Positions 17,560-26,120 are shown, numbered from the stretch's first letter. The stretch: DNA of 64,000 nt from a bacterium (GCA_004563405.1 SFTH01000003.1:78336-142335), one strand, 5' to 3'. Numbers and translations: made by a program. The notes: generated by a model from the letters alone, not told the origin.

Positions 17560-17805
17560 TCAGTATTCCCGCAGCACCAGCTCGGTGACGCCCCGGTTTG
17601 GCCCGGGGACGACGCGCAGTACCCGCGGATGGGCGGCGTAGCGCTCCTGCACGAAGTCCCGCAGGGACGTGCCGGAATTGCAGCCGTGAATGATCCGGAT
17701 GCGGCAGGTGGCCGCGCCGGCGCGGCGCAGCGCCGCATCGACGGCTACGCCCGCCTGATAGCGGTTTTTGCCGTGCAGGTCGATTTCCACGATGGATTCG
17801 TACAT
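17560..17805 (-). CDS. Smr-domain protein
   Basis: An 81-residue stand-alone Smr domain, the small nuclease-like fold found at the C terminus of MutS2. DLHG lies near residue 9 and IIHGCNSGTSLRDFV around residue 38 replaces the usual HGxGxGxLR loop. GAGGAGG precedes the ATG at 17805. It runs divergently from the dihydrouridine synthase gene and convergently with the amidohydrolase gene. Probable nucleic-acid binding or nicking; no partner gene is visible. Confidence 0.8.
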   Translation of the reverse strand: MYESIVEIDLHGKNRYQAGVAVDAALRRAGAATCRIRIIHGCNSGTSLRDFVQERYAAHPRVLRVVPGPNRGVTELVLREY

Positions 17806-17840
17806 GGGAACCTCCTCGGAATGGGAAAGGAGCGGATTGC

Positions 17841-18869
17841 TTGCCTCTGAAATGTCTGCTGGCCTCCATGGACGGCATGAGCAACGCGGCGTTTCGCAGC
17901 GTCTGCTTCGAATACGGCGCGGACGGCGCGACCACGGAGATGATTGGGGCAACGGGCTTTGCCCGTGCAAAGCGCAAGCGACGGCCCATCATGGACGCAC
18001 TGGTGCTGCGAAGGCCCGAGGAGGGTCCTCTGGCGGCGCAGATCATCGGAAGCGATCCGCGCGTCATGGCCGCGGCCGCGGTGCGCCTGGAGGGGATGGA
18101 GCGCTTTGACGCCATCGAGATCAACATGGGCTGCCCGGCGCGGATTGTGGTGGGCAGCGGAAACGGCGCGGCGCTGTTGCAGCAGCCGGAGCGCGCGGGA
18201 GAAATCCTTTGCGCGGTGTGCGGAGCCGTCCGGCTACCGGTGCGGCTGAAACTGCGTCTGGGCTGGGACGAGGCGCACATCACCGCGCCGGAGATTGCCC
18301 GCATGGCTCAGGAGGCCGGCTGCCGGGAGATCATCCTCCACGGGCGCACGCGGAGTCAGCTCTATGGCGGCGGCGTGCTGCTCGGGGAGATGCGGCGGGT
18401 GCGCGCGGCGGTGGAGATTCCCCTGTACGCAAACGGCGCGGTGACCTGCGCCGGGGACGCGGCCGCCTTTGCGCGCAGCGTCGGCGCGGACGGCGTGTGC
18501 ATCGGCCGCGCGGCGCTCAAGGCTCCCTGGATCTTCGACGACATTCGCGCCCTCGGGCGCGGCGAGCGGCCGCCGGAGCGCAATGCGCCGGAGCGGGTGG
18601 CACTGCTGCTTCGCCTGGCGGAGCGCCTCTGCCAGCAAAAGCCGGAAAAATTTGCCATCTGCGAGCTGCGCAAGTTTACGCTGTGGTATCTGGCGGGCTT
18701 CACCGGCGCGGAGGCGGTCGGCGAGGCCGTCAAGCGCGTGGAGACGCTAGAGGATTATCGCAGGCTCCACGGAGAATATCTGGAGCGCCTGCTCCGGACA
18801 AACGATGTGCACATTCATCCCGAGCGTGTGCCGGAGGCCACGTTGGATACGGTGCGGCGCTCAGTCTGA
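17841..18869 (+). CDS. tRNA-dihydrouridine synthase family flavoprotein
   Basis: A 342-residue FMN enzyme that reduces uridines in tRNA. Evidence: TIM-barrel with ASMDGMSNAAFR at the start, EINMGCPA with the catalytic cysteine, KLRLGWD, HGRTRSQLY and IGRAALKAPWIF. The stretch after GCPA lacks the usual lysine (ARIVVGSG instead of PKVVKNG), so it is a divergent member. The TTG at 17841 is chosen because AAAGGAG lies eight bases upstream and homology starts at once. Its stop overlaps the end of the convergent single-helix protein gene. Confidence 0.87.
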   Translation: MPLKCLLASMDGMSNAAFRSVCFEYGADGATTEMIGATGFARAKRKRRPIMDALVLRRPEEGPLAAQIIGSDPRVMAAAAVRLEGMERFDAIEINMGCPARIVVGSGNGAALLQQPERAGEILCAVCGAVRLPVRLKLRLGWDEAHITAPEIARMAQEAGCREIILHGRTRSQLYGGGVLLGEMRRVRAAVEIPLYANGAVTCAGDAAAFARSVGADGVCIGRAALKAPWIFDDIRALGRGERPPERNAPERVALLLRLAERLCQQKPEKFAICELRKFTLWYLAGFTGAEAVGEAVKRVETLEDYRRLHGEYLERLLRTNDVHIHPERVPEATLDTVRRSV

Positions 18870-19121
18870 TTTGCTCTCGGGGGCGTCGCTGTCGTCGCCC
18901 TTTTCTTTCTGGGGCTTGCGCTTCTGTGCGCCGGCGCCGAAGAGGTCGGGAACGGTCTTTTCGTAGGCCTCGGGATCGTCGTAGTATACCTTTTTGCCGC
19001 TGTTCTGGCCGAAGAGGCGGGTGAGCGTGAGGCAGACGTAGAGTATGAGCATCACGAGCCCGATGACCGCGATGTACTGAATGGTCGGGGGGAGCCCCTG
19101 GAGCAGGGATTTGAGACCCAT
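18861..19121 (-). CDS. Small single-helix membrane protein, unknown
   Basis: An 86-residue protein. One transmembrane helix spans about residues 15-35 (IQYIAVIGLVMLILYVCLTL), followed by a highly charged cytoplasmic tail rich in Lys, Asp and Glu. AGGAGG precedes the ATG at 19121. I do not recognise a family. The last nine bases overlap the end of the convergent dus gene. Confidence 0.7.
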   Translation of the reverse strand: MGLKSLLQGLPPTIQYIAVIGLVMLILYVCLTLTRLFGQNSGKKVYYDDPEAYEKTVPDLFGAGAQKRKPQKEKGDDSDAPESKSD

Positions 19122-19219
19122 AAATAACCTCCTGTGTCCGGAATAAAGTCCGCATTGTATGCTTGTTTCTGTTGGAATGTCGGGCATGGCGGCCCGGCCG
19201 CCCCTGCGGGCATGGGTCA

Positions 19220-19248
19220 ATTATACAACAAAAACGGAAAAATGTACA
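19220..19248 (-). promoter_or_regulatory. Promoter of the single-helix protein gene
   Basis: TGTACA (19248-19243), a 17-base spacer, TATAAT (19225-19220). Confidence 0.6.
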
Positions 19249-19301
19249 ACTATTGCGGGGAATCCGCGCCTTTTTTTGCAGACAGACGCGGAAAAATGGT
19301 G

Positions 19302-19307
19302 TATAAT
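19302..19307 (+). promoter_or_regulatory. -10 box of the fucU-like gene
   Basis: A clean TATAAT 57 bases before the ATG. The best -35 candidate (TTGCAG at 19276) is 20 bases upstream, so the spacing is poor. Confidence 0.4.
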
Positions 19308-19363
19308 GTACGTAAAGCCCGCGCGGCGGGCGAGGTGTACATCATATCAGGAGGTCATACAAC

Positions 19364-19807
19364 ATGCTTAAAGGAATTCCGAAGATTCTGCCCCCCGAGC
19401 TTCTGAAGGTGCTCTGCGAGATGGGCCACGGCGACGAGCTGACCATCGGAGACGGCAACTTCCCCGGTCACACCAACGCGAAGGTTGAGATCCGCATGGA
19501 CGGCCACAACGTGCCCGAGATTCTGGAGGCCATTCTCAAGGTGATGCCCCTGGATACCTATGTGGAGCATCCGGTGATGCTGATGGCGAAGGTTCCGGGC
19601 GACACCGTGGAGACGCCCATCTGGGACGTCTACAAGGACATCGTGTCGAAGTACGATTCCCGCGGCGCGGCCTGCTTCGGCGAGATCGAGCGCGGCGCGT
19701 TCTACGACCGCACCCGCGAGAAGTCCTGCGTGGTCATCATGTCCGGCGAATCTGCGCTGTATGCTAACATCATTCTGAAGAAGGGCGTCATTACGGACGC
19801 GGAATGA
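19364..19807 (+). CDS. RbsD/FucU family sugar mutarotase
   Basis: A 147-residue protein interconverting anomers of a sugar such as fucose or ribose. It has the family opening LKGIPKILPPELLKVL, the catalytic-histidine segment EMGHGDELTIGDGNFP (His near residue 22) and the C-terminal SGESALYANIILKKG. Length favours FucU over RbsD. AGGAGG precedes the ATG. It stands alone before a terminator. It would assist the sugar importers of this region, and it is an intact relative of the interrupted rbsD at 29647-30048. Confidence 0.88.
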   Translation: MLKGIPKILPPELLKVLCEMGHGDELTIGDGNFPGHTNAKVEIRMDGHNVPEILEAILKVMPLDTYVEHPVMLMAKVPGDTVETPIWDVYKDIVSKYDSRGAACFGEIERGAFYDRTREKSCVVIMSGESALYANIILKKGVITDAE

Positions 19808-19813
19808 GGAGAC

Positions 19814-19866
19814 TGGAAAAAAAGGCGCGCCGTCCTTCCCATGAGGGAGGGACGGCGTGCCCTTTG
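19814..19866. terminator. Bidirectional terminator
   Basis: A 16-base stem (19825-19840 with 19845-19860, two wobbles) with ATGA loop. An A7 run precedes it, giving U7 for minus-strand transcripts from the LysR gene; the plus-strand side has CCTTT. Confidence 0.7.
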
Positions 19867-19931
19867 CGCGTTTGCTTCTGCGCCTTCGGTTATTTTACGG
19901 TTCCGCGCCGCAGCGGAAATCCGCGCTTTTT

Positions 19932-20840
19932 TTATTCCTCCTCAGTGCCGACGGGGGCGATGTTGGCGAGGATGAAGTCGTGGAAGGCGCTCTGTATGGG
20001 AGAGAGGTATTTCTTCTTGGAGACGAAGTAGAGATGGTGGGGCATGGTCCCCTCCAGGGGGAAGGAGAGCAGGCGGCCCGAGGAGACGAATTCGCCCACG
20101 GCCACCTCCGAGAGCACGGAGATGCCGATGCCGTCGGCCACCAGCTGCTTGATGGTTTCGGTATCGTCGATGGCTGCGGCCACCTGAAGCTTCACGCCCG
20201 GAAGGTTCTGCTTCACCCACCGCAAAAACTCCTGCTGGAGTGCGGAGCTGCTGCTCCGGGTGATGACCCGCTCCGTGCCGAAGAGCTCGACGGGAAAGGG
20301 CTTGCCCTGAAGCTCGCGGAAGCGCTGCGTGTTGGGCGTAATGATCACGAGGCTGGCGGAATTGTAGCGGCGGACGCTGTAATCCGAGTCCATGATCTTC
20401 ATGTTGCAGAACGCGAACTGGAAGCCGCCAGCCCGGAGCTTGCCCAGAATTTCTGAATTGTAGCAGACGGTGATGTTGAAGCTCACGTCGGGGTGCTGCT
20501 TTTCAAATTCGGCGATGCGCTTTGCCAGATAGTAGCGGCTGGTGTAGGGCGTGGCGACGATGTTGATGGTGTGCTCGTCCTGATCCGCCCGGCTGAGGGC
20601 GAACATGCTGTCGCGGTTGAGCTTGAGCATCTGGCGGGCGTAGGAATAGAAGGTGCGTCCATCCGCGCTCAGCTCCATGCTGCGCGTGGTGCGGTTGAGA
20701 AGGCGCGTGCCCAGCTCCGATTCCAGATTGCGTATGTGAATGGTCACCATGGACTGAGAGAGCTGCAAACGCGCAGCGGCGTTGGAAAAGCTTCCCTCAT
20801 CCACAACGGCCACAAATGATTCAAGCTGTTTGAAATCCAT
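19932..20840 (-). CDS. LysR-family transcriptional regulator
   Basis: A 302-residue regulator with an N-terminal winged helix-turn-helix (MDFKQLESFVAVVDEGSFSN, then AAARLQLSQSMVTIHIRNLE) and an effector domain of two lobes. Ligand not predictable. It has a perfect promoter and converges with the fucU-like gene. Most LysR targets are divergent neighbours; here that would be the 21114-21890 gene, 273 bases away, but no shared operator was identified. Confidence 0.92.
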   Translation of the reverse strand: MDFKQLESFVAVVDEGSFSNAAARLQLSQSMVTIHIRNLESELGTRLLNRTTRSMELSADGRTFYSYARQMLKLNRDSMFALSRADQDEHTINIVATPYTSRYYLAKRIAEFEKQHPDVSFNITVCYNSEILGKLRAGGFQFAFCNMKIMDSDYSVRRYNSASLVIITPNTQRFRELQGKPFPVELFGTERVITRSSSSALQQEFLRWVKQNLPGVKLQVAAAIDDTETIKQLVADGIGISVLSEVAVGEFVSSGRLLSFPLEGTMPHHLYFVSKKKYLSPIQSAFHDFILANIAPVGTEEE

Positions 20841-20880
20841 CGCTCCAACTCCCTTGTAGGATTATTGAAAATCTTAATCA

Positions 20881-20909
20881 ATTATATATGAAATATGAAG
20901 TTTTGTCAA
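20881..20909 (-). promoter_or_regulatory. Consensus sigma-A promoter of the LysR gene
   Basis: Perfect TTGACA (20909-20904), 17-base spacer, perfect TATAAT (20886-20881). Confidence 0.85.
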
Positions 20910-21081
20910 TGCTGATGTGCGGGCAATCGAAGCGTCGGAGGGTGCGCCTCCGCCCGGCGTTTCGGGATGACTCCGCCTTCGGAGGCGCGAAAGCGGTTCG
21001 GAACGAAAGTGGGGCAAGCGAAGGCGGCGGGCCCGCTTCTGCCGGTCGACAGATTTCGACCTTCCATTTTCCGCCCCTTTC

Positions 21082-21090
21082 TGCTATAAT
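21082..21090 (+). promoter_or_regulatory. Extended -10 promoter
   Basis: TGCTATAAT, with only a weak TTCCAT at the -35 position. The start codon is 24 bases downstream. Confidence 0.5.
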
Positions 21091-21113
21091 GCACATACAT
21101 GGAGGTGGATTCA

Positions 21114-21890
21114 ATGGCGTCCAAAAAAGCAATGCTGCGGCGCAGGCGCAGGCGGCGCAGACGGATACTTGCGGCAGCGCTGACGCTCGCCGTCGTGGCG
21201 GCGGTGGCGGCGATCCTCCTGCTGCACGGGCCCGCGGCAGATGAAGCTGTGCCTGCGGCCTTTCCGGAGCCGACGCAGGCGGCGACCGCGGTTCCAACGC
21301 CCGAACCGACCCCGGAAGTCACGCCGGAGCCCACGCCCGAGCCCACACAGGAGGTGTACATACCGATTCACCTGTATGCGCCGGACGGAAGCGGTACGCG
21401 GTACCGACTGACGGAATATGTGTGCAACTGGAGGAAGGGCAAGGATATCGACTGCTTTGAGGCGCTCGTCTCCGACGCGGAAACGCTGACGGGAAAGAAC
21501 TTCCTCTCCATATGCAAGGAGGCCTGGATGACCCTGCCCGACCCCTATGTCATGCGCATCGGCTATACCCTCCGCTACACCCTTTCGGATGGACAGACGG
21601 TGAATCTGGTGATCCGCTCGCCGGGCGACATCTCCCACACGGAGTATGTGGAGTGCTATCTGTACGACGATGTGCACCAGAAGGGAGGGTTCTACACCCA
21701 TCTGAGCGAGAGCCAGATGAACGAGAATACGCTGATCACCTCCATCAAGATCACCTGCGGCGATCGGATCGGACAGGTCGAGGAAATGTGGCTCGGCGCG
21801 TTCCTGTACGACTCTGAGGAGCGGTTTGACGAAACGGGCCGCTACATCGGGCCCTGGTACAGCGAAATTCCCATCCGGCGCAAGGCCTGA
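21114..21890 (+). CDS. Membrane-anchored extracellular protein, unknown
   Basis: A 258-residue protein. A basic N terminus with nine arginines precedes one transmembrane helix (about residues 18-38). A low-complexity linker of Pro, Thr, Glu and Val follows (about 48-80) and then a folded domain of about 170 residues with no motif I recognise. The topology suggests an outward-facing domain held off the membrane by the linker. GGAGG precedes the ATG at 21114. The last 49 bases overlap the annotated end of the convergent penicillin-binding protein gene. Confidence 0.75.
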   Translation: MASKKAMLRRRRRRRRRILAAALTLAVVAAVAAILLLHGPAADEAVPAAFPEPTQAATAVPTPEPTPEVTPEPTPEPTQEVYIPIHLYAPDGSGTRYRLTEYVCNWRKGKDIDCFEALVSDAETLTGKNFLSICKEAWMTLPDPYVMRIGYTLRYTLSDGQTVNLVIRSPGDISHTEYVECYLYDDVHQKGGFYTHLSESQMNENTLITSIKITCGDRIGQVEEMWLGAFLYDSEERFDETGRYIGPWYSEIPIRRKA

Positions 21891-24436
21891 TCCGACGCCG
21901 GAGAACCGGGAATACAGGCGGACGCGGCAGCATGGATCTGAGCGTACGCCCATACAGACAGGGGCTGTCTCCGAAGCGGCAAACAGAGCCGCACGGGGCA
22001 GCCCCCTTCATTTTGCTGCTCCGGGACTTTGCACTTCCGTCCGTCCGCAGACCTGTTACACTGAGCCTGCGGGCCTTGCCGGGCGACTGCCTGCGCCGGC
22101 GAAAGCCGCGCCTGGGAATCCCCGCCGAACATGCGGTTGAGCAGGCCGCCCGGGGAGTAGGAGACGGAGGCGCTCTCCAGACCGGTGAGCAGGGAACCGC
22201 TCTCGTAGAGCAGGTGGTGGCGGGGGAGCACAGAGTAGGTGTAGGCGCGGTCGGTGCTGGCCTGGGTGTCCGACCAGACGATCACGTTGCCCGCGTCCGC
22301 CCGGAGCACGGCGGCGACCTCCGTGTCGCCGCCGCTCTTGCGCAGCACCAGATAATCCGCTGCACCGGAGCGGGAGGTGAAGGCCAAAGCGGGTGGATCG
22401 CCGCTCTCGGAGAGGAGCATCAGATCGTCCACCGGCTCCGGAGCGTTCCATAGTTCGGAGACGGCGGAGGGGGCCCTGTCCGGGGGAAACCATTCAACCT
22501 GCACGTATTCCTCCGGCGTGTTGGATGCGGCCAGGCGCACGACCTTTTCCTCGGAGAGGGCCGCGCGGTCGATCTTCAGCGGAACGAGGTTCTCCGGGGC
22601 GGCAAAGTCCCGCCCGCTCAGGGCGGAGGAGACGCGGGCGATGAGCGCCGCGCAGAGCCGGGCGGGGTAGCTGCTGCCGCCGGCGTAGTCCGGCAGGGCG
22701 TGGCGCGCGTCCGGCTCGTCGAAGCCCATCCACACCGCGACCGCGAGATCCGGCGTGCAGGCCACCGTCCAGATGTCCCGGTTGCCGCCGCCGGACTCGC
22801 CCACGGTGCCCGTCTTTCCCGCCACGGGAACGCCCGCTGTGGACAGGGCCTTTGCGCTGCCGGTGATGGCGGCGGTTTTGAGCATGTCTGTAACCAGAAA
22901 GGCGGTCTGGGGACTGACGGCTGCTTCGCTCGGCGCGGGCGCCTCGTAGAGCAGACGGCCCCGGTTGTCGGTGATGCGGCGGATGACGTGGGGCTCCACA
23001 CGGGTTCCACCGTTGGCCAGGGCGCAGTAGGCCGCGCAGAGCCGCGCCGGGGATACGCCGTTGGTCATGGAGCCCAGGGAGAGGGAGAGGTTGACGTCCT
23101 GAGCGGCCAGAGGTATGCCGAACTTCGCCATGGCGTTGCGCACGCGCTGCATGCCGATCAGATCCGCGAGATCCACCGTCGCCACGTTCAGCGAGCGGGA
23201 GAGGGCCTCCCGCAGCGTCACCGTGCCGTAATACTTGCCGCCCACGTTCCCGGGAAGATACTTTCCGGGGAACTCCCGCTGCACGTCCTCGATCATGGAG
23301 CAGGGGAGAAAGCCCATGTCCTCGATGGCGGCGGCGTAGGTGGAGACGGGCTTGATGGCGGAGCCGGGCTGGCGCTGGGCCTGGGTGGCGCGGTTGAGTC
23401 CACGTCGCACGTCGTAGCTGCGGCCTCCGATCACGGCGGCAATCTCTCCGGTGGCGGGATCCAGGGCGATGAGCGCTGCCTGAACGGGCGTGCCATCGGC
23501 GGCAGGGTCGGGAAAGTTTGCGCCGCTATCAAAGAGCGCCTCGGCGACCTGCTGGAAGTCCGTACGCAGGCCGGTGTAGATGTGCAGCCCCGCGGAGAGG
23601 ATCTCCTCCGCCTCCAGGCCGAGGGCGGCTTCCGCCTCCAGCAGCACCTGATCCATGTACCAGCCGTCCGCGCCCGCGTCCACGGCCTGGGCCTTCAGGC
23701 GCAGCGGCTCGGCGGCGGCGCTTTCGAGCGCTTCCGGGGCGATGAGGCCCTGCTCCGCCATGGCGGCGAGGATGTGGTCCCGGCGGGAGACGGCGTTCTC
23801 CGGATGCAGGTGGGGCGCGTACTTCGAGGGAGACTTGATGATGCCAGCCAGAAGCGCGCCCTCGGCGAGGGTGAGCTCCCCGGGGACCTTGCCAAAGTAA
23901 GCCTCGGCAGCCGCGCCGATGCCGTAGGCGCCGTTGCCAAAGTAGACGGTGTTCAGATAGGCCTCCAGGATTTCCTCCTTGGAGAGCACCTTTTCCAGTT
24001 GACAGGCGAGCACGATCTCCTGCGCCTTGCGGGAGATCGTCTTGTCGCTGGTCAGGTGGGTGAGCTTGATGAGCTGTTGGGTGATGGTCGAGGCGCCCTG
24101 CTCGAAGCTCCGGGTCTTCAGATCGTGCCAGAGCGCGCCGAAGATGCGCTTGAGGTCGAAGCCGTGATGGCTGTAGAAGCGCTGGTCCTCGGCGGCGATG
24201 AAGGCATTGACGACATCCCCGGGCACGTCCTTCAATTCCACATAGCGGCGGTTGGCGGCGGCGTAGAGCGCGCCGGCACTCTGGCCGTTCGCGTCGAAGA
24301 CCACGGTGCTCTCGGGCGTGGCGCGGATGCGGTTGAGATCCAGCCGCTGCCAGTTGGGCAGATCCAGCTGCCAGAGCGCGAGACCCAGCGCCGTCACCAG
24401 CAGCGCGACGAGGGCAATGACGATCCATTTGCGCAT
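21842..24436 (-). CDS. Class A penicillin-binding protein (glycosyltransferase plus transpeptidase)
   Basis: An 864-residue bifunctional peptidoglycan synthase. An N-terminal membrane helix is followed by the GT51 domain (AEDQRFYSHHGFDLKRI, QGASTITQQLIK, AYLNTVYFGNGAYGI, AEGALLAGI) and the transpeptidase domain (active-site serine in GSAIKPVSTY, SLN in SRSLNVATVDL, KTGT in VAGKTGTVG). A fibronectin-like segment follows. The last 85 or so residues are Arg/Cys/Gln-rich, do not look like a folded domain, and read through a terminator-like stem into the neighbouring gene. A frameshift or lost stop near 22140 is likely. Confidence 0.9.
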   Translation of the reverse strand: MRKWIVIALVALLVTALGLALWQLDLPNWQRLDLNRIRATPESTVVFDANGQSAGALYAAANRRYVELKDVPGDVVNAFIAAEDQRFYSHHGFDLKRIFGALWHDLKTRSFEQGASTITQQLIKLTHLTSDKTISRKAQEIVLACQLEKVLSKEEILEAYLNTVYFGNGAYGIGAAAEAYFGKVPGELTLAEGALLAGIIKSPSKYAPHLHPENAVSRRDHILAAMAEQGLIAPEALESAAAEPLRLKAQAVDAGADGWYMDQVLLEAEAALGLEAEEILSAGLHIYTGLRTDFQQVAEALFDSGANFPDPAADGTPVQAALIALDPATGEIAAVIGGRSYDVRRGLNRATQAQRQPGSAIKPVSTYAAAIEDMGFLPCSMIEDVQREFPGKYLPGNVGGKYYGTVTLREALSRSLNVATVDLADLIGMQRVRNAMAKFGIPLAAQDVNLSLSLGSMTNGVSPARLCAAYCALANGGTRVEPHVIRRITDNRGRLLYEAPAPSEAAVSPQTAFLVTDMLKTAAITGSAKALSTAGVPVAGKTGTVGESGGGNRDIWTVACTPDLAVAVWMGFDEPDARHALPDYAGGSSYPARLCAALIARVSSALSGRDFAAPENLVPLKIDRAALSEEKVVRLAASNTPEEYVQVEWFPPDRAPSAVSELWNAPEPVDDLMLLSESGDPPALAFTSRSGAADYLVLRKSGGDTEVAAVLRADAGNVIVWSDTQASTDRAYTYSVLPRHHLLYESGSLLTGLESASVSYSPGGLLNRMFGGDSQARLSPAQAVARQGPQAQCNRSADGRKCKVPEQQNEGGCPVRLCLPLRRQPLSVWAYAQIHAAASACIPGSPASDQALRRMGISLYQGPM
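21961..22016 (+). terminator. Stem-loop and T-rich tract after the 21114-21890 gene
   Basis: GGGGCTG(TC)TCC pairs with GG(GG)CAGCCCC, and GCGGC with GCCGC inside, then TTCATTTT. It lies inside the nominal 3' end of the convergent penicillin-binding protein reading frame. Confidence 0.6.
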
Positions 24437-24562
24437 GAGAAAACCCGCCTTTCCACAGGATGCCCCTTAGCATTGCCGGAAAACGGTGGAATTAGACATC
24501 TTTTCCTGCGGCGAAAGGGTCGAACGAAACCGCCGGTTCGCCCAAAGCGGTGCTTTTTCGCG

Positions 24563-24592
24563 GCAGGATGCGACAGGCGGCGCGGTGAATAC
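24563..24592 (+). promoter_or_regulatory. Sigma-H-like promoter of the spoIIA operon
   Basis: GCAGGATG (24563-24570) and GTGAATAC (24585-24592). AGGA and GAAT start 22 bases apart, close to known sigma-H promoters. The start codon is 25 bases downstream. In Bacillus the spoIIA operon is sigma-H dependent. Confidence 0.45.
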
Positions 24593-24616
24593 CCTACGAT
24601 CGAGGGGGTGAAAGCC

Positions 24617-24922
24617 ATGTTGGACTATGAAAGGCGGCGGCAGACGCTGATCGTGCGCCTGACGGACGAGCTGGATCACCGGGCGGCCGGACAGATGCGC
24701 GAGGAGCTGGACGCGCTTTTGCGGGACGGCTCCATCCGGCGGCTGGTGCTGGATCTGAAGGATTTGCGCTTTATGGACAGCTCGGGCGTGGGCCTGATCA
24801 TCGGGAGGTATAAGTTGATGGCGCGCCGGGGCGGCAGCGTCGCGGTGATGCACGCGGACAGGCGCATGGACCGGATCTTTGAGATGGCGGGGCTGTACGA
24901 GCTGGTGGAGCGGATGGCCTGA
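24617..24922 (+). CDS. spoIIAA: Anti-sigma F factor antagonist (STAS domain)
   Basis: A 101-residue STAS protein that, when dephosphorylated, releases sigma F from SpoIIAB. The phospho-acceptor region FMDSSGVGLIIGRYK is nearly identical to that of Bacillus SpoIIAA, with the expected serine at position 56. The ATG at 24617 follows GAGGGGG. First of three genes in the order spoIIAA-spoIIAB-sigF with 14- and overlapping spacing. Confidence 0.94.
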   Translation: MLDYERRRQTLIVRLTDELDHRAAGQMREELDALLRDGSIRRLVLDLKDLRFMDSSGVGLIIGRYKLMARRGGSVAVMHADRRMDRIFEMAGLYELVERMA

Positions 24923-24936
24923 AGGAGGGAGAGAGG

Positions 24937-25392
24937 ATGCGTATCATGAATGAAATCCGGCTGGATTTTCCGGCCCTGCCCGAGAATGAATCCCTCGCGC
25001 GAATGGTGGTCAGCGCGTTTCTGGTGCCGGTCAATCCGACGCTGGAGGAGCTGGCGGATGTAAAGACCGCCGTGTCCGAGGCCGTGACCAACGCCATCGT
25101 GCACGGCTATGCCCGGAGCATGGGTACGGTGCGCCTGCACGCCGTCTACCGGGAGGACGGGCTGCTCACGGTGGATGTGTCCGATCGGGGTTGCGGCATC
25201 GCAGATGTGGCCCGAGCCCGGGAGCCCTTCTACACCACGCTGGACGGTGAGGAGCGCAGCGGCATGGGCTTTACCGTGATGGAGAGCTTCATGGACGCGG
25301 TGGAGGTGGAGTCTGCGGTGGGCAAGGGCACCACCGTCCGGCTGAAGAAGCAGATGAACCGGCGCGAGGCGCTCCTCGCGCGGCGGGCCTGA
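24937..25392 (+). CDS. spoIIAB: Anti-sigma F factor and serine kinase
   Basis: A 151-residue GHKL-fold kinase that binds sigma F and phosphorylates SpoIIAA. Visible boxes: N box SEAVTNAIVHGY, G1 DRGCGI, EPFYTT and SGMGFTVMESFMD. The sequence aligns along its whole length with Bacillus SpoIIAB. The ATG at 24937 follows AAGGAGG; a second in-frame ATG at 24946 is also possible. Confidence 0.95.
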   Translation: MRIMNEIRLDFPALPENESLARMVVSAFLVPVNPTLEELADVKTAVSEAVTNAIVHGYARSMGTVRLHAVYREDGLLTVDVSDRGCGIADVARAREPFYTTLDGEERSGMGFTVMESFMDAVEVESAVGKGTTVRLKKQMNRREALLARRA

Positions 25393-26120
25393 GCGGGGAA
25401 AACTACGAAGGCACGCTTGATAAACTCGCGCGCGCCCGCGCCGGAGACGCCCGGGCGCGGGAGGAACTGGTGGAAGAGAACCTGCCCCTGGTGCACTTTG
25501 TGCTGCGCCGCTTCCGGGATCGGGGCGCGGAGTACGAGGATCTGTTTCAGTACGGCTGCATGGGACTGTTGAAGGCCATCAACCGTTTCGATCCGTCCTA
25601 CAACGCGCGCTTTTCCACCTACGCCGTGCCCATCATACTGGGCGAGGTGCGCAGGTATCTCCGGGACGACGGCCCCGTGCACGTCTCCCGCACGATTCAC
25701 GACAACGCGATCCGGGTGGAGCGCTTCCGGGAGGAATATGTAAAGGAGCGCGCCCGGGAGCCAACCGTGCAGGAAATCAGCGAGGGGACGGGGCTGGACG
25801 TGGAAAACGTGCTGCTGGCGCTGAACGCCCGCCAGAGGGTGCGCTCTCTGAGCGAGCCGGTGGGCGCGGAGGGCGGACTGCGGCTGATGGATGTGATCGG
25901 GGAGGAGAGCATGGCGGAGGTGGACGCGCGCCTGACGCTCAAAACGCTCCTGATGGAACTTAGTCCCGAGGAGCGCACGCTCATTCTGCGCCGCTACTTT
26001 CAGGCCCACACCCAGACCGCCATCGCCCGGGACATGGGCGTCTCCCAGGTGCAGATCTCCCGCATGGAGGGGCGCATCCTCAAGCGCATGCGCGCCCGCG
26101 CGGAGGGACAGCCCGGCTAG
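25389..26120 (+). CDS. sigF: RNA polymerase sigma factor F (forespore-specific)
   Basis: A 243-residue sigma factor. Region 2 reads DLFQYGCMGLLKAINRFDP and RFSTYAVPIILGEVRRYLRDDG; region 4 ends with the helix-turn-helix QTAIARDMGVSQVQISRMEGRILKRM. Position after spoIIAA and spoIIAB identifies sigma F. The first standard start codon in frame is GTG 25470, but conserved sequence (KLARARAGDARAREELVEEN) lies before it. In-frame translation is open back to a CTG at 25389 that overlaps the SpoIIAB stop as CTGA. I give that as start; it needs proof. Confidence 0.88.
   Translation: MSGENYEGTLDKLARARAGDARAREELVEENLPLVHFVLRRFRDRGAEYEDLFQYGCMGLLKAINRFDPSYNARFSTYAVPIILGEVRRYLRDDGPVHVSRTIHDNAIRVERFREEYVKERAREPTVQEISEGTGLDVENVLLALNARQRVRSLSEPVGAEGGLRLMDVIGEESMAEVDARLTLKTLLMELSPEERTLILRRYFQAHTQTAIARDMGVSQVQISRMEGRILKRMRARAEGQPG

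Noticed and set aside
21290..21355. Short Pro-Thr-Glu codon repeats as a DNA repeat or CRISPR-like array
   Set aside because: They encode a low-complexity linker in a membrane-anchored protein; no spacer-repeat structure exists.
22700..24600. Plus-strand open frame leading into spoIIAA
   Set aside because: Only the last 101 codons, from the ATG at 24617, match a protein; the rest is antisense to the penicillin-binding protein gene.
25470..26120. sigF starting at GTG 25470
   Set aside because: Conserved sigma sequence continues in frame upstream of this codon.
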